From: Rhodobacteraceae bacterium LNNU 3342
GTDB lineage: Bacteria; Pseudomonadota; Alphaproteobacteria; Rhodobacterales; Rhodobacteraceae
Length of the DNA: 64,000 bases
Direction: 5' to 3'
Assembly (NCBI GenBank): GCA_008711135.1
Contig: VUAW01000003.1
Span: forward strand, 124,001-188,000
The translations under genes and the position numbers were made by a program. Below the pieces are notes generated by a model. It did not search any database, was not told the origin of the DNA, and saw nothing but the letters and a program-made list of their open reading frames with translations. Shown in pieces: positions 1 through 8,693 of this stretch; within the stretch, counting starts at the first letter, position 1; the number at the start of each line of letters is the position of its first letter.

Positions 1-2328
1 GAGCGTCAGCAGATGTTCGCGCCACTTGCCGTCGATCGTCTGCAACAGAAGCTGCTTCTCAACGTTACGCATGGTCTCGGGGCCAAACTTCTCGGCCTTT
101 TCGGCCATCGCTTCATCCGACGCCTTGTAGAGCCGCTCTCGCACTTCGTCCTGGTCCACACCTTCCTCGTCGGCCCAGCCGATGACATCCAGGTCCAGGC
201 CCAGCTTGGTGCGGACAGCGGCCTGAAGCCCCTCGATGTTCCACTGGTCGGCATAGGTCTTGGGCGGCAGGAAGTCGTCCACCATGTCGTCGATGACCTG
301 GTGGCGCATGTCCTGCACGATTTCCGACAGATCCTCGGCCTGCATGATCTCCAGCCGCTGGCCAAAGACCACCTTGCGCTGGTCGTTCATCACGTCGTCG
401 AACTTCAGCAACTGCTTGCGGATATCGAAGTTGCGCGCCTCAACCTTGGCCTGCGCCTTTTCAAGCGACTTGTTGACCCAAGGGTGAACGATGGCCTCGC
501 CTTCCTTCATGCCGAGGGTAGACAGCACCTTGTCCAGCCGGTCAGAGCCAAAGATCCGCATCAGGTCGTCTTCCAGCGACAGGAAGAACGAGGACCGCCC
601 CGGATCGCCCTGCCGGCCGGACCGCCCGCGAAGCTGGTTGTCGATCCGGCGGCTTTCGTGGCGTTCGGTGGCCAGCACGTAGAGCCCCCCCGCCTCCAGC
701 GCGCGGGCCTTCTCCTCGGCGACCTCGGCCTCTACCTGGGCACGCAATTCGTCGGGATGGGCTTCGGGATTGGCGGCAAGCGCCTGCATCACCTTCATCT
801 CGACATTGCCACCCAGCTGGATGTCGGTCCCCCGGCCCGCCATGTTGGTGGCGATGGTGACGGCCCCGACACGTCCGGCTTCGGCCACGATCTGGGCCTC
901 CTGCTCGTGCTGGCGGGCGTTCAGGACGTTGTGCTTGATGCCTTCCTTGGTCAACAGTTGCGACAGGAACTCGGACTTCTCGATCGAGGTGGTGCCCACG
1001 AGAATCGGCTGGCCGCGGCCATGGGCCTCCTTGATCGACTGGACGACGCCGTCGAACTTCTCGCGCGCGGTACGATAGACTTGGTCATGTTCGTCGATCC
1101 GCTGGATCGGGCGGTTTGTGGGCACCTCGACGACGCCCAGCTTGTAGATCTCCATGAATTCTTCAGCCTCGGTCGTCGCCGTACCGGTCATGCCTGCAAG
1201 CTTTTCGTAAAGGCGGAAGTAGTTCTGGAACGTCACAGAGGCCAGCGTCACGTTCTCGGGCTGGATCTGGACGCCTTCCTTGGCCTCGATGGCTTGGTGC
1301 AGCCCGTCCGACAGGCGCCGGCCACGCATCATCCGGCCGGTGAATTCGTCGATCAGCACCACCTCGCCGTCGCGGACGATGTATTCCTTGTCCTTGTTGA
1401 ACAGCTTGTGCGCCCGAAGCCCCTGCGTAACGTGGTGGACCAGCGTCGTGCTTTCGGGGTCATAAAGCGACTGCCCCTCAGGCAGAAGGCCCGCGATCCG
1501 CAGCCGCTCCTCGATGAAGTCGTTGCCTTCCTCGGTGTAGGTGACGTTGCGCGTCTTTTCATCAAGCGTGAAATGCTCTTCCGTCACCTCGGGGATGATG
1601 GCGTTGATCTTGACGTAGAGTTCCGACCGGTCCTGCGAGGGGCCAGAGATGATCAGCGGCGTCCGCGCCTCGTCGATGAGGATGCTGTCGACCTCGTCGA
1701 CGATGGCAAAGAAATGGCCCCGCTGCGCCATCTCCTCGATCGAGGATTTCATGTTGTCGCGCAGGTAATCGAAGCCAAGCTCGTTGTTCGTGGCATAGGT
1801 GATGTCGGCGCGATAGGCAGCGCGCTTCTCCGGCTCCGGCTGGTAGGGGTAGACCACCCCCGTCGTCAGGCCGAGCTGCGCATAGACCTTGCCCATCCAT
1901 TCCGCGTCACGCTTGGCTAGGTAGTCGTTGACGGTGACGACATGCACGCCCTTGCCCGCCAGCGCGTTCAGGTAGGCAGGGAAGGTCGCCACAAGGGTCT
2001 TGCCCTCACCGGTCTTCATTTCGGCGATGTTGCCCTGGTGCAGGAAGATGCCGCCCATCAGCTGCACGTCAAAGGCCCGCAGGCCAAGCGCCCGGCGCGC
2101 ACCTTCACGGCAGTTGGCAAATGCCTCGGGGAGGATGTCGTCAAGCGAGGCGCCGTTGGCGAGCCGCTCTTTCAGCTCCTGCGTCTTCTGTTTGAGCCCT
2201 TCGTCGGAAAGGGCCTTGAACTCCGGCTCGAGTTCGTTGATCCGGGCGACCAGCGGGCGGGTGGACTTGACCTTGCGATCGTTCGGCGTGCCAAAAACCT
2301 TTTTGGCGATTGTTCCGAGACCCAGCAT
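1..2328 (-). CDS. secA: Protein translocase subunit SecA (3' end outside window)
   Basis: ATPase motor that drives secretory preproteins through the SecYEG channel at the inner membrane. The first 776 codons are visible and the reading frame stays open to base 1, so the C-terminal part (rest of the helical scaffold and any zinc tail) is outside. The product begins [13 protein letters not shown]. Walker A TGEGKT lies at residues 106-111, a [16 protein letters not shown] segment carries the DEAD-like Walker B, and [11 protein letters not shown] is the NBD2 motif. The start at 2328 has a GGAGAA ribosome binding site just upstream. It diverges from the secreted prolyl isomerase at 2510, a sensible pairing because that enzyme is a Sec substrate. 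Identification is secure. Confidence 0.97.
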   Translation of the reverse strand, partial: MLGLGTIAKKVFGTPNDRKVKSTRPLVARINELEPEFKALSDEGLKQKTQELKERLANGASLDDILPEAFANCREGARRALGLRAFDVQLMGGIFLHQGNIAEMKTGEGKTLVATFPAYLNALAGKGVHVVTVNDYLAKRDAEWMGKVYAQLGLTTGVVYPYQPEPEKRAAYRADITYATNNELGFDYLRDNMKSSIEEMAQRGHFFAIVDEVDSILIDEARTPLIISGPSQDRSELYVKINAIIPEVTEEHFTLDEKTRNVTYTEEGNDFIEERLRIAGLLPEGQSLYDPESTTLVHHVTQGLRAHKLFNKDKEYIVRDGEVVLIDEFTGRMMRGRRLSDGLHQAIEAKEGVQIQPENVTLASVTFQNYFRLYEKLAGMTGTATTEAEEFMEIYKLGVVEVPTNRPIQRIDEHDQVYRTAREKFDGVVQSIKEAHGRGQPILVGTTSIEKSEFLSQLLTKEGIKHNVLNARQHEQEAQIVAEAGRVGAVTIATNMAGRGTDIQLGGNVEMKVMQALAANPEAHPDELRAQVEAEVAEEKARALEAGGLYVLATERHESRRIDNQLRGRSGRQGDPGRSSFFLSLEDDLMRIFGSDRLDKVLSTLGMKEGEAIVHPWVNKSLEKAQAKVEARNFDIRKQLLKFDDVMNDQRKVVFGQRLEIMQAEDLSEIVQDMRHQVIDDMVDDFLPPKTYADQWNIEGLQAAVRTKLGLDLDVIGWADEEGVDQDEVRERLYKASDEAMAEKAEKFGPETMRNVEKQLLLQTIDGKWREHLLTL

Positions 2329-2509
2329 GTTTTCTCCGCATGGCGTTCTGACAGCATCGTGTGGCACTTTGCCTTGCCGCCCCGCCCGGCCCGCCATAGA
2401 ACTGCAGGAAATTGGCGGCCCGGATTCAAAGGCCCTTGGGCGATGTAAGCGGCCGCCAGCACAGTGTCAACGTTGCGGTCCGCCGCGCCCAATTGCAGGA
2501 GTGTTCAAT

Positions 2510-3361
2510 ATGTCGAAGCTGGCCGGATTCTGGCTTGGAACCGCCATGGCAATGGCGCTGGCCGTTCCTGCCGCCGCGCAGGACGCGACGGCTGATACGG
2601 TCGTCGCGACCGTGAACGGCACCGACATCACCCTGGGCGAGATGATCGTCCTGTCGGAGCAGCTGCCGGAACAGTACCGTGCCCTGCCAGAGGATGTGCT
2701 GTTCAGCGGCATCCTTGATCAGCTGATCCAGCAGACAGCGCTGGCCCAGACGATGGAAGGCAAGCTCAGCCGCAAGGACGAGATCGCGCTCGCAAACGAG
2801 CGTCGCGCCTACATGGCCAGCGCCGTCCTGTCCGATGCCGCCGATGCCGCCGTCACCGAAGAGGCGCTTCAGCAGGCCTATGAGACAAATTTCGCCGGGG
2901 CAGAGCCGACGCAGGAATACAATGCGGCGCACATCCTGGTCGAAACCCAGGAAGAGGCGCAGGCCTTGAAGGAAGAAATCGACGGCGGCGCCGACTTTGC
3001 CGAGCTTGCGCGTGAACATTCCAGCGACGGGGCGGCCGCGGGTGGCGGTGCGCTTGGCTGGTTCGGGCCGGGCATGATGGTTCAGCCGTTTGAGGATGCC
3101 GTCCGCGCGCTCGAACCCGGTCAGGTTTCCGACCCGATCCAGACCCAGTTCGGCTGGCACCTGGTCAAGCTGAACGAAACCCGCGTGGCCGAAGCCCCTG
3201 CCCTGGAAGAAGTGCGGGATGAACTGGCCGCCGAACTTCAGCGCACGGCTATCGAGGCACGCATCGCTGAACTGACCGAGAGCGCCGAGATCACCCGCAA
3301 CGATGAGGGGATTGACCCTGCCCTGCTTCGCGAGCAGATGTTGCTCGACCAGGCGCAGTAA
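2510..3361 (+). CDS. Secreted parvulin-type peptidyl-prolyl cis-trans isomerase
   Basis: 283-residue periplasmic foldase that should isomerise X-Pro bonds in exported proteins. Residues 1-23 form a signal peptide (positively charged start, AMAMALAVPAAA core and cleavage motif). Residues 30-125 look like a SurA/PrsA-type helical N-domain. A PpiC/rotamase domain spans about 137-225, with the typical AHILV, GADFAELAREHSSD, GGALGWFGPG and TQFGWHLVKL segments. The ATG at 2510 is preceded by AGGAG at 2497-2501. An in-frame extension upstream to about 2000 would run antisense into secA and is rejected. The stop lies 15 nt before argJ, so the two may be cotranscribed. The family is certain; the natural clients are unknown. 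Confidence 0.92.
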   Translation: MSKLAGFWLGTAMAMALAVPAAAQDATADTVVATVNGTDITLGEMIVLSEQLPEQYRALPEDVLFSGILDQLIQQTALAQTMEGKLSRKDEIALANERRAYMASAVLSDAADAAVTEEALQQAYETNFAGAEPTQEYNAAHILVETQEEAQALKEEIDGGADFAELAREHSSDGAAAGGGALGWFGPGMMVQPFEDAVRALEPGQVSDPIQTQFGWHLVKLNETRVAEAPALEEVRDELAAELQRTAIEARIAELTESAEITRNDEGIDPALLREQMLLDQAQ

Positions 3362-3376
3362 TCCACGGGGGACGGG

Positions 3377-4714
3377 ATGGCGAAGAAGGAAAAGGGGGCC
3401 AAGGCCGAACTGAAGGCCGAGGTCAAGGAGCTGCGGAAAGAGCTTAAGGCGCTCCGCAGCGGACCCAAGACAGGGCCGCAGGTATCCCCGCTGGCGCCGG
3501 CCTCCTTCCCCCGCCTGCCCGTCATCAAGGGGGTGGAGTTCGCGGCCGCCGAGGCAGGCGTGCGCTATCGCAACCGGACGGATGTGATGCTGGTGCGCCT
3601 TGCGCCCGGCACCGCAATCGCCGGGACCTTCACCCGCTCCGCCACCCGCGCCGCGTCGGTGCTGGACTGCCAAACCAAGCTTGCACAGCGCGGGCTGGAG
3701 GAGGCCGGCGCCGCGATCATCGTGAACTCGGGCAATGCCAACGCCTTTACCGGCAGCGCGGGGCAACAGGCGGTTGATGCGATTTCGGCCGAAGTTGCGC
3801 GGGTTTTGGGCGTCCCGGCGGGACGGGTTTTTTCTTCTTCGACCGGCGTAATCGGTGAGCCGCTGCCTCATGAGCGGATCACTGCCATCCTTGGTGAGCT
3901 GGCAGAAAACCTGTCGGAAGAAGGGATCGAGATGGCCGCACGCGCCATCATGACGACCGACACCTTTCCCAAAGGCGCAACCGCAGAGATTGTGATTGAC
4001 GGCGAGCCTGTCCGCATCTCTGGCATCGCCAAAGGGTCGGGTATGATTGCCCCCGACATGGCGACGATGCTGGTCTACATCTTCACCGACGCCAAGATCG
4101 CGGCCCCGATGCTGCAAAAGCTGGTGAGCCGCCTGACCGACCGGACCTTCAACTGCATCACCGTGGACAGCGACACCTCGACCTCGGATGCAATGATCGT
4201 GGCCGCGACCGGCCAAAGCGGCGCGCCCGCAATTACCAGCCTCAGATCGCGGGAGGGGCGAGCCTTTGAACGTGCCCTGCAGGACGTGATGATGGACCTT
4301 GCGCATCAGGTCGTACGTGATGGGGAGGGCGCCACGAAGTTCGTCGAAGTTGCGGTTACCGGCGCGGCAGATGATGCGGATGCGCGGCGGGTGGCGATGG
4401 CGATCGCGAACTCACCGCTCGTGAAGACGGCCATTGCGGGCGAGGACCCGAACTGGGGCCGGATCGTGATGGCGGTCGGCAAGTCAGGCGCGGTTGCCGA
4501 CCGTGACCGGCTTTCGATTCGTTTTGGCGATCTGGTGATGGCGGAAAACGGCTGGCGTTCGCCGAATTACAGCGAAGAGGCGGCAGCAGCCTATATGAAG
4601 GGCCCGGAGCTGACCATCACGGTCGACATGGGTCTGGGCCAAGGCCAGTCCAAGGTGTGGACCTGCGATCTTACCCACCGCTACATCGACATCAACGCCG
4701 ACTATCGTTCATGA
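3377..4714 (+). CDS. argJ: Bifunctional glutamate N-acetyltransferase / amino-acid acetyltransferase (ornithine acetyltransferase)
   Basis: Catalyses the first and fifth steps of cyclic arginine biosynthesis, moving acetyl from N-acetylornithine to glutamate. The precursor self-cleaves between Ala and Thr in the MIAPDMATML motif, which here makes Thr230 the nucleophile of the beta chain. KGSGMIAPDMA and EDPNWGRI are family signatures. The 445-residue length exceeds the usual size of about 405-410. The excess is an N-terminal segment of about 34 residues rich in Lys, Glu and Ala (MAKKEKGAKAELKAEVKEL...) that should form a charged helix before the conserved VSPLAP start. The next in-frame Met (Met71) lies inside the conserved fold, so the extension seems to be translated. 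mutT overlaps its end by four bases. argG of the same pathway is at 30.1 kb. Confidence 0.95.
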   Translation: MAKKEKGAKAELKAEVKELRKELKALRSGPKTGPQVSPLAPASFPRLPVIKGVEFAAAEAGVRYRNRTDVMLVRLAPGTAIAGTFTRSATRAASVLDCQTKLAQRGLEEAGAAIIVNSGNANAFTGSAGQQAVDAISAEVARVLGVPAGRVFSSSTGVIGEPLPHERITAILGELAENLSEEGIEMAARAIMTTDTFPKGATAEIVIDGEPVRISGIAKGSGMIAPDMATMLVYIFTDAKIAAPMLQKLVSRLTDRTFNCITVDSDTSTSDAMIVAATGQSGAPAITSLRSREGRAFERALQDVMMDLAHQVVRDGEGATKFVEVAVTGAADDADARRVAMAIANSPLVKTAIAGEDPNWGRIVMAVGKSGAVADRDRLSIRFGDLVMAENGWRSPNYSEEAAAAYMKGPELTITVDMGLGQGQSKVWTCDLTHRYIDINADYRS

Positions 4715-5109
4715 AACTCGTGCTCGTCTCGGCCGTAGCGTTGATCGACGCAGACGGCCGGGTCCTTCTGGCGCAGCGGCCAGAGGGTAAATCCCTCGCC
4801 GGATTGTGGGAATTTCCCGGTGGCAAGGTTGAGCCGGGCGAAACGCCGGAAGCCGCGCTTGTGCGCGAGCTTCACGAAGAGCTGGGGATCGAGACGTGGT
4901 CCAGTTGCCTCGCGCCCCTGACGTTCGCCAGTCACAGCTATAGTGACTTTCACCTGCTGATGCCGGTTTTCGCCTGTCGGAAGTGGGCAGGCATCCCCGT
5001 CGCGCGCGAAGGGCAGGCTCTACGATGGGTGGCGAAGGCACAACTCAGAGATTATCCCATGCCACCTGCAGATGTGCCGATTGTGGCTATTTTGCGTGAG
5101 TGGCTCTGA
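4711..5109 (+). CDS. mutT: 8-oxo-dGTP diphosphatase, Nudix family
   Basis: 132-residue Nudix hydrolase predicted to clear oxidised guanine nucleotides and so prevent A-to-C transversions. The Nudix box at residues 38-60 (GKVEPGETPEAALVRELHEE with LGI following) is canonical, with Glu44, Arg52, Glu53, Glu56 and Glu57 in place. The surrounding sequence (LLAQRPEGKSLAGLWEFPGG) is that of the MutT subfamily. The ATG sits in an ATGA overlap with the argJ stop, which indicates translational coupling. A longer in-frame start at 4657 would lie wholly within argJ and is not preferred. No terminator follows immediately; the next ones are at 5416 and 5493. Confidence 0.9.
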   Translation: MKLVLVSAVALIDADGRVLLAQRPEGKSLAGLWEFPGGKVEPGETPEAALVRELHEELGIETWSSCLAPLTFASHSYSDFHLLMPVFACRKWAGIPVAREGQALRWVAKAQLRDYPMPPADVPIVAILREWL

Positions 5110-5263
5110 CCTTTTTTTTGCTAAGCCTTCGGCGAACCGCACTTTTTCATAAAAGTGATAATAAATGGGCGCAAATTCGACACCTTTGCTTGGAACGCCA
5201 ATGTTTTTTTAACGGTTGGGGGCGTACATAAGGTGTACAGGGTTCTCCAAAGGGGTTCGAATC

Positions 5264-5407
5264 ATGATCCGCACCATCAACATCGGTAGATACATCTCTG
5301 TCCAGGGCATGTTCCTGCATCAGCTTCCGAACGGAAAGGTGGCCGTTCGGGTTGGTGAAAAGACCTTCGTGGGGACGCCGGTCGGCGGCGCCCGTGCCAC
5401 AGCCTGA
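5264..5407 (+). CDS. Small conserved-looking orphan protein, 47 residues
   Basis: Short reading frame with the product beginning MIRTINIGRYISVQGMF and ending GGARATA. It has a VQG...HQLPNGKVAVRVGEKTFVG core that would suit a small beta-rich fold. No signal peptide, membrane helix or metal motif is visible. An AAAGGGG run lies 7 nt before the ATG, and a strong terminator hairpin follows 8 nt after the stop, which argues that it is a real gene. The 154 nt upstream are AT-rich compared with the surroundings and could hold its own promoter. I do not recognise a function. It could still be a leader peptide or chance frame, but codon use matches the neighbours. Confidence 0.6.
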   Translation: MIRTINIGRYISVQGMFLHQLPNGKVAVRVGEKTFVGTPVGGARATA

Positions 5408-5415
5408 TCAAATAC

Positions 5416-5445
5416 AAAAACGCCAGCCGAAAGGCTGGCGTTTTT
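5416..5445. terminator. Bidirectional intrinsic terminator
   Basis: Perfect 8-bp stem CGCCAGCC/GGCTGGCG with a GAAA loop, flanked by five A on the left and five T on the right, so it can work on both strands. It ends the small 47-residue gene on the plus strand and the rimP-nusA-ylxR-infB operon on the minus strand. Confidence 0.9.
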
Positions 5446-5492
5446 CATTACAAGGCCGCTCTTCAACAAGAACATGACTGCAGGGCGGCAAG

Positions 5493-5517
5493 ACCGGGGC
5501 TTTCGCCCCGGTTTTTT
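5493..5517 (+). terminator. Second intrinsic terminator before infB
   Basis: Stem ACCGGGGC/GCCCCGGT with a TTTC loop, followed on the plus strand by six T. There is no T-run on the minus strand, so it backs up the terminator at 5416 against plus-strand transcription running into infB antisense. Confidence 0.8.
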
Positions 5518-5521
5518 CTTA

Positions 5522-8029
5522 TCAGGTGAGCGACCGCTCGACCTCTTCGCGCTCAAAGATCTCGATGACGTCGCCGGGACGGATATCTTCGTAGGCTTCG
5601 AAGGCCATCCCGCATTCTTGCCCGGACTGGACTTCCTTGACCTCGTCCTTGAAGCGCTTGAGCGTCTTCAGCGTCCCCTCGTGGATCACCACGTTGTCGC
5701 GCAGCAGGCGGACGCCCGCAGAACGACGCGCCACGCCTTCGGTAACCAGACAGCCAGCGACCTTGCCGACGTTCGTGACCTTGAAGACCTCGCGAATCTG
5801 CGCGTAGCCGATGAACTTCTCGCGGATTTCGTTCGAGAGAAGGCCCGAAGCTGCCGCCTTCACGTCATCCACAAGGTCATAGATCACCGAATAGTAGCGG
5901 ATCTCCACGCCCTTCTGGTTGGCGCTGTTGCGGGCCGGAGCGTTCGCCCGGACGTTGAAGCCGATGACCGGCGCGCCCGAAGCCTCGGCCAGGCCGATAT
6001 CGGATTCAGTGATGGCGCCAACCCCGAAGTGAAGCACGCGGACACGCACCTCTTCGTTGCCGACCTTTTCCAGCGCCTGAACAATCGCCTCGGCGGAACC
6101 CTGAACGTCGGCCTTCACGATTACCGGCAGTTCGGACACGCTCTGGTCTGCCTTGGCCTTGGCCATCAGCTGTTCCAGCGTTGTCGCGGCACCAGCAGCG
6201 GCACGGCGATCCTTGGCAGCCTGTTCGCGGTAGCTCGCGATCTCACGCGCCTGCGCTTCAGTATCGACCACGTTGAGCACGTCACCGGCTTCCGGGGTGC
6301 CGTTCAGGCCCAGAACCTCGACCGGAACCGAAGGACCGGCTTCCTTGACGCGTTCGCCCTTGTCGTTGATCAGCGCGCGGACCTTGCCCCACTGCTCGCC
6401 CACGACGAAGATGTCGCCTTGCTTGAGCGTACCGTGCTGCACCAGAACCGTCGCAACCGGACCGCGGCCCACGTCGAGCTTGGCTTCGATCACGGCACCC
6501 ATGGCGGCCCGCTTCGGGTTGGCTTGCAGTTCCAGGATCTCGGCCTGAAGCGCGATGGCCTCAAGCAGTTCATCCAGACCCTTGCCAGTCAGCGCCGAAA
6601 CCTCAACGTCCTGCACGTCACCGGACATCTTCTCCACCACGACCTCATGCTGAAGCAGATCGGTCCGCACCTTGTCCGGGTTGGCCGACGGCTTGTCGCA
6701 TTTGTTGATCGCCACGATCATCGGAACGCCGGCAGCCTTGGCGTGGTTAAGCGCCTCGATCGTCTGCGGCATCACGGCGTCATCCGCCGCCACCACCAGC
6801 ACCACAATATCCGTCACCTGCGCGCCACGGGCCCGCATCGAGGTGAAGGCCGCGTGGCCAGGGGTGTCGAGGAACGTCAGCACGGAGCCGCTGTCGGTCG
6901 TTACCTGATAAGCCCCAATGTGCTGGGTGATTCCGCCCGCCTCGCCCGAGACGACATTCGTCTTGCGGATCGCATCCAGAAGCGAGGTCTTGCCGTGGTC
7001 AACGTGGCCCATGATCGTGATGATCGGCGGCCGCGGCTGCAAATCCTCGGGCGCATCGCCGACAGAATCAATCACCTGCTCCACGTCAGCATCCGACACG
7101 CGCACAGCCTTGTGGCCGAACTCTTCGATGATGAATTCGGCGGTATCGGCGTCGATTGACTGGTTCGTCGTCGCCATCACGCCCATCTTCATGAGCGCCT
7201 TGACCACGTCAGCCACGCGTTCCGCCATGCGGTTCGCCAGTTCCTGAACCACGATGGTTTCCGGAAGCTGGACCTCACGCACCTGCTTTTCGCGTGACTG
7301 ATTCATGCCAATGGCTTTTTGCCGGGCACGTTCCTGCTTGCGCTTCATCGCAGCAAGGCTGCGCTGACGCCCACCTTCACCCGAAAGCGCTTCGTTCAGG
7401 GTCAGCTTGCCAGTGCGGCGGCTGTCGTCGCCCTTGCCCTTGCCGCGGTTGTCACGGTCGGCCTCGCGCTCGCGCTCCACCTTGCGGGGGGCGGCACCGC
7501 CGGTTTTCGACGACCGATCCGCGGCCGGTGCCTCAGGGGCTGCCGGGGCAGGTGCGGCCTCGGTCACCTTTTTCTTCTCTGCGGCACGGCGTGCGCGCTC
7601 GGCCTCGGCGGCCTTGGCGCGTTCTTCCTCTTCCGCCTGCAGGCGGGCACGTTCCACACGCTCACGCTCTTCGCGTTCACGAGCTTCGATCTCGTCGCGC
7701 TTGCGCTGACGTTCGACTTCGCGCTCCCGCTCTTCACGCTCGCGCCGGGCTGCATCCTCGACCTCGCGGGCCTTGGCGGCCTGCACGGCGCGCAGGCGGC
7801 GCTCCATCTCGGCGTCGGTGATGCCGGCGGGGCGCTTGGAGGGGTCGCCCAAATGCGGTGCGGAACCCGCTCCCGTGCCGCCCGCGCCGGGTTTCGGCAC
7901 GACGACGCGCTTGCGTTTGGTTTCCACCACCACACTCTTTGTCCGGCCGTGGCTGAAGCTCTGCTTCACCTGGCCGGAATTCGATCCACGCAGCCCAAGG
8001 GAGGGCTTCTTACCGTCTGTATCGCTCAT
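5522..8029 (-). CDS. infB: Translation initiation factor IF-2
   Basis: GTPase that places initiator fMet-tRNA on the 30S subunit and promotes subunit joining. 835 residues: a basic N-terminal segment, a long highly charged Arg/Glu coiled-coil stretch at about 75-155, an IF2-N-like region near 250-320, then the G domain with G1 GHVDHGKT (341-348), G3 DTPGH, G4 NKCD and a G5-like SALTGKG, and C-terminal domains II-IV. The ATG at 8029 overlaps the stop of ylxR by four bases. A longer in-frame start (8197) would lie inside ylxR and has no support. Last gene of the rimP-nusA-ylxR-infB operon. Confidence 0.96.
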   Translation of the reverse strand: MSDTDGKKPSLGLRGSNSGQVKQSFSHGRTKSVVVETKRKRVVVPKPGAGGTGAGSAPHLGDPSKRPAGITDAEMERRLRAVQAAKAREVEDAARREREEREREVERQRKRDEIEAREREERERVERARLQAEEEERAKAAEAERARRAAEKKKVTEAAPAPAAPEAPAADRSSKTGGAAPRKVEREREADRDNRGKGKGDDSRRTGKLTLNEALSGEGGRQRSLAAMKRKQERARQKAIGMNQSREKQVREVQLPETIVVQELANRMAERVADVVKALMKMGVMATTNQSIDADTAEFIIEEFGHKAVRVSDADVEQVIDSVGDAPEDLQPRPPIITIMGHVDHGKTSLLDAIRKTNVVSGEAGGITQHIGAYQVTTDSGSVLTFLDTPGHAAFTSMRARGAQVTDIVVLVVAADDAVMPQTIEALNHAKAAGVPMIVAINKCDKPSANPDKVRTDLLQHEVVVEKMSGDVQDVEVSALTGKGLDELLEAIALQAEILELQANPKRAAMGAVIEAKLDVGRGPVATVLVQHGTLKQGDIFVVGEQWGKVRALINDKGERVKEAGPSVPVEVLGLNGTPEAGDVLNVVDTEAQAREIASYREQAAKDRRAAAGAATTLEQLMAKAKADQSVSELPVIVKADVQGSAEAIVQALEKVGNEEVRVRVLHFGVGAITESDIGLAEASGAPVIGFNVRANAPARNSANQKGVEIRYYSVIYDLVDDVKAAASGLLSNEIREKFIGYAQIREVFKVTNVGKVAGCLVTEGVARRSAGVRLLRDNVVIHEGTLKTLKRFKDEVKEVQSGQECGMAFEAYEDIRPGDVIEIFEREEVERSLT

Positions 8030-8670
8030 GCGTCTTTCGTATCCTTCCCGGCGGCCCCGCCACCGATCTGCCCACGGATGCCCGAGAGCCTTGCGGCCTC
8101 CTCTACAACACGCGCCGTGAGTCCACCAGCCGCAAGCGCGGCATGTATCACATGTTGGCGTCCAAAAGCCAAACCCAATTCGTTGGCTGTCAGGCACCCG
8201 ATGAATGTCGTATCCCCCGGGTTCAGGGGATCGGGCGGGCGCAGCTTGGTCTTGCCGCGTTCCGACCCGTCACTGGCCTGGATCAGCACTTCGGCCTGAT
8301 CCTTGACCAGCCAGTCCTTGGCCTTCTCAAAGCCCGCCACCGCCGCGCCGCCCTTGCGTGCAAGCGAGATGAGTTCCACCACGCGACGGCAGAGGCCAGC
8401 CTCCACCTCGGCGGCAAGATCGGGGTCCACCCGCACCTGCTGACGCGCCGCGCGGGAGAACAGACCCTTCTTCACCGCCTTGTCGAGCGCGGCGCGTTCC
8501 GCCGCCACCCATATCCCGCGGCCCGGAAGCCGCTCAAGCAAGTCGGGCACGACATTACCTTCGGGCCCGATTACGAACCGGATCAGCCCCGCCTTGGGCT
8601 GACTTTCGCCGGTGGCGATGCAACGCCGTTCCGGATCGTCCCTGTTCTTTTCGCGGCCTCCGCGCGTCAT
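8026..8670 (-). CDS. ylxR: YlxR-family RNA-binding protein (DUF448) with L7Ae-like C-terminal domain
   Basis: 214 residues. The N-terminal YlxR/DUF448 domain has the signature [19 protein letters not shown] and [20 protein letters not shown]. The region from about 95 to 190 has the alpha/beta pattern of a ribosomal L7Ae-type fold ([22 protein letters not shown]). The protein is thought to bind nucleic acid; in other bacteria it has been linked to RNase P or to transcriptional control, but a precise role here is inference. It sits between nusA and infB, the usual place for the family, 23 nt after nusA and overlapping infB by four bases. Confidence 0.88.
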   Translation of the reverse strand: MTRGGREKNRDDPERRCIATGESQPKAGLIRFVIGPEGNVVPDLLERLPGRGIWVAAERAALDKAVKKGLFSRAARQQVRVDPDLAAEVEAGLCRRVVELISLARKGGAAVAGFEKAKDWLVKDQAEVLIQASDGSERGKTKLRPPDPLNPGDTTFIGCLTANELGLAFGRQHVIHAALAAGGLTARVVEEAARLSGIRGQIGGGAAGKDTKDA

Positions 8671-8693
8671 CGCCCCGTCCCGGACAAGTGCCC

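Noticed and set aside
13-1920. Long open frame on the plus strand antisense to secA (635 codons)
   Set aside because: High-GC codon structure creates long mirror frames; secA is unambiguous and the antisense product lacks any recognisable domain or ribosome binding site.
2000-2509. N-terminal extension of the prolyl isomerase to base 2000
   Set aside because: It would run antisense through the secA start, lacks a ribosome binding site, and would bury the clear signal peptide starting at 2510.
2426-4306. Long minus-strand open frame across the isomerase and argJ (626 codons)
   Set aside because: Mirror frame of two well-identified genes; sequence is Arg/Gly/His-rich with no conserved motif.
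5253-5283. GGTTCGAATC followed by CCGCACCA looks like a tRNA T-arm and CCA end
   Set aside because: The bases around the loop do not pair as a T-stem, no acceptor or anticodon arms can be formed upstream, and the stretch includes the start codon of the small gene.
5474-7159. Long plus-strand frame antisense to infB (561 codons)
   Set aside because: Shadow of infB; starts inside the terminator region and has no coding evidence of its own.
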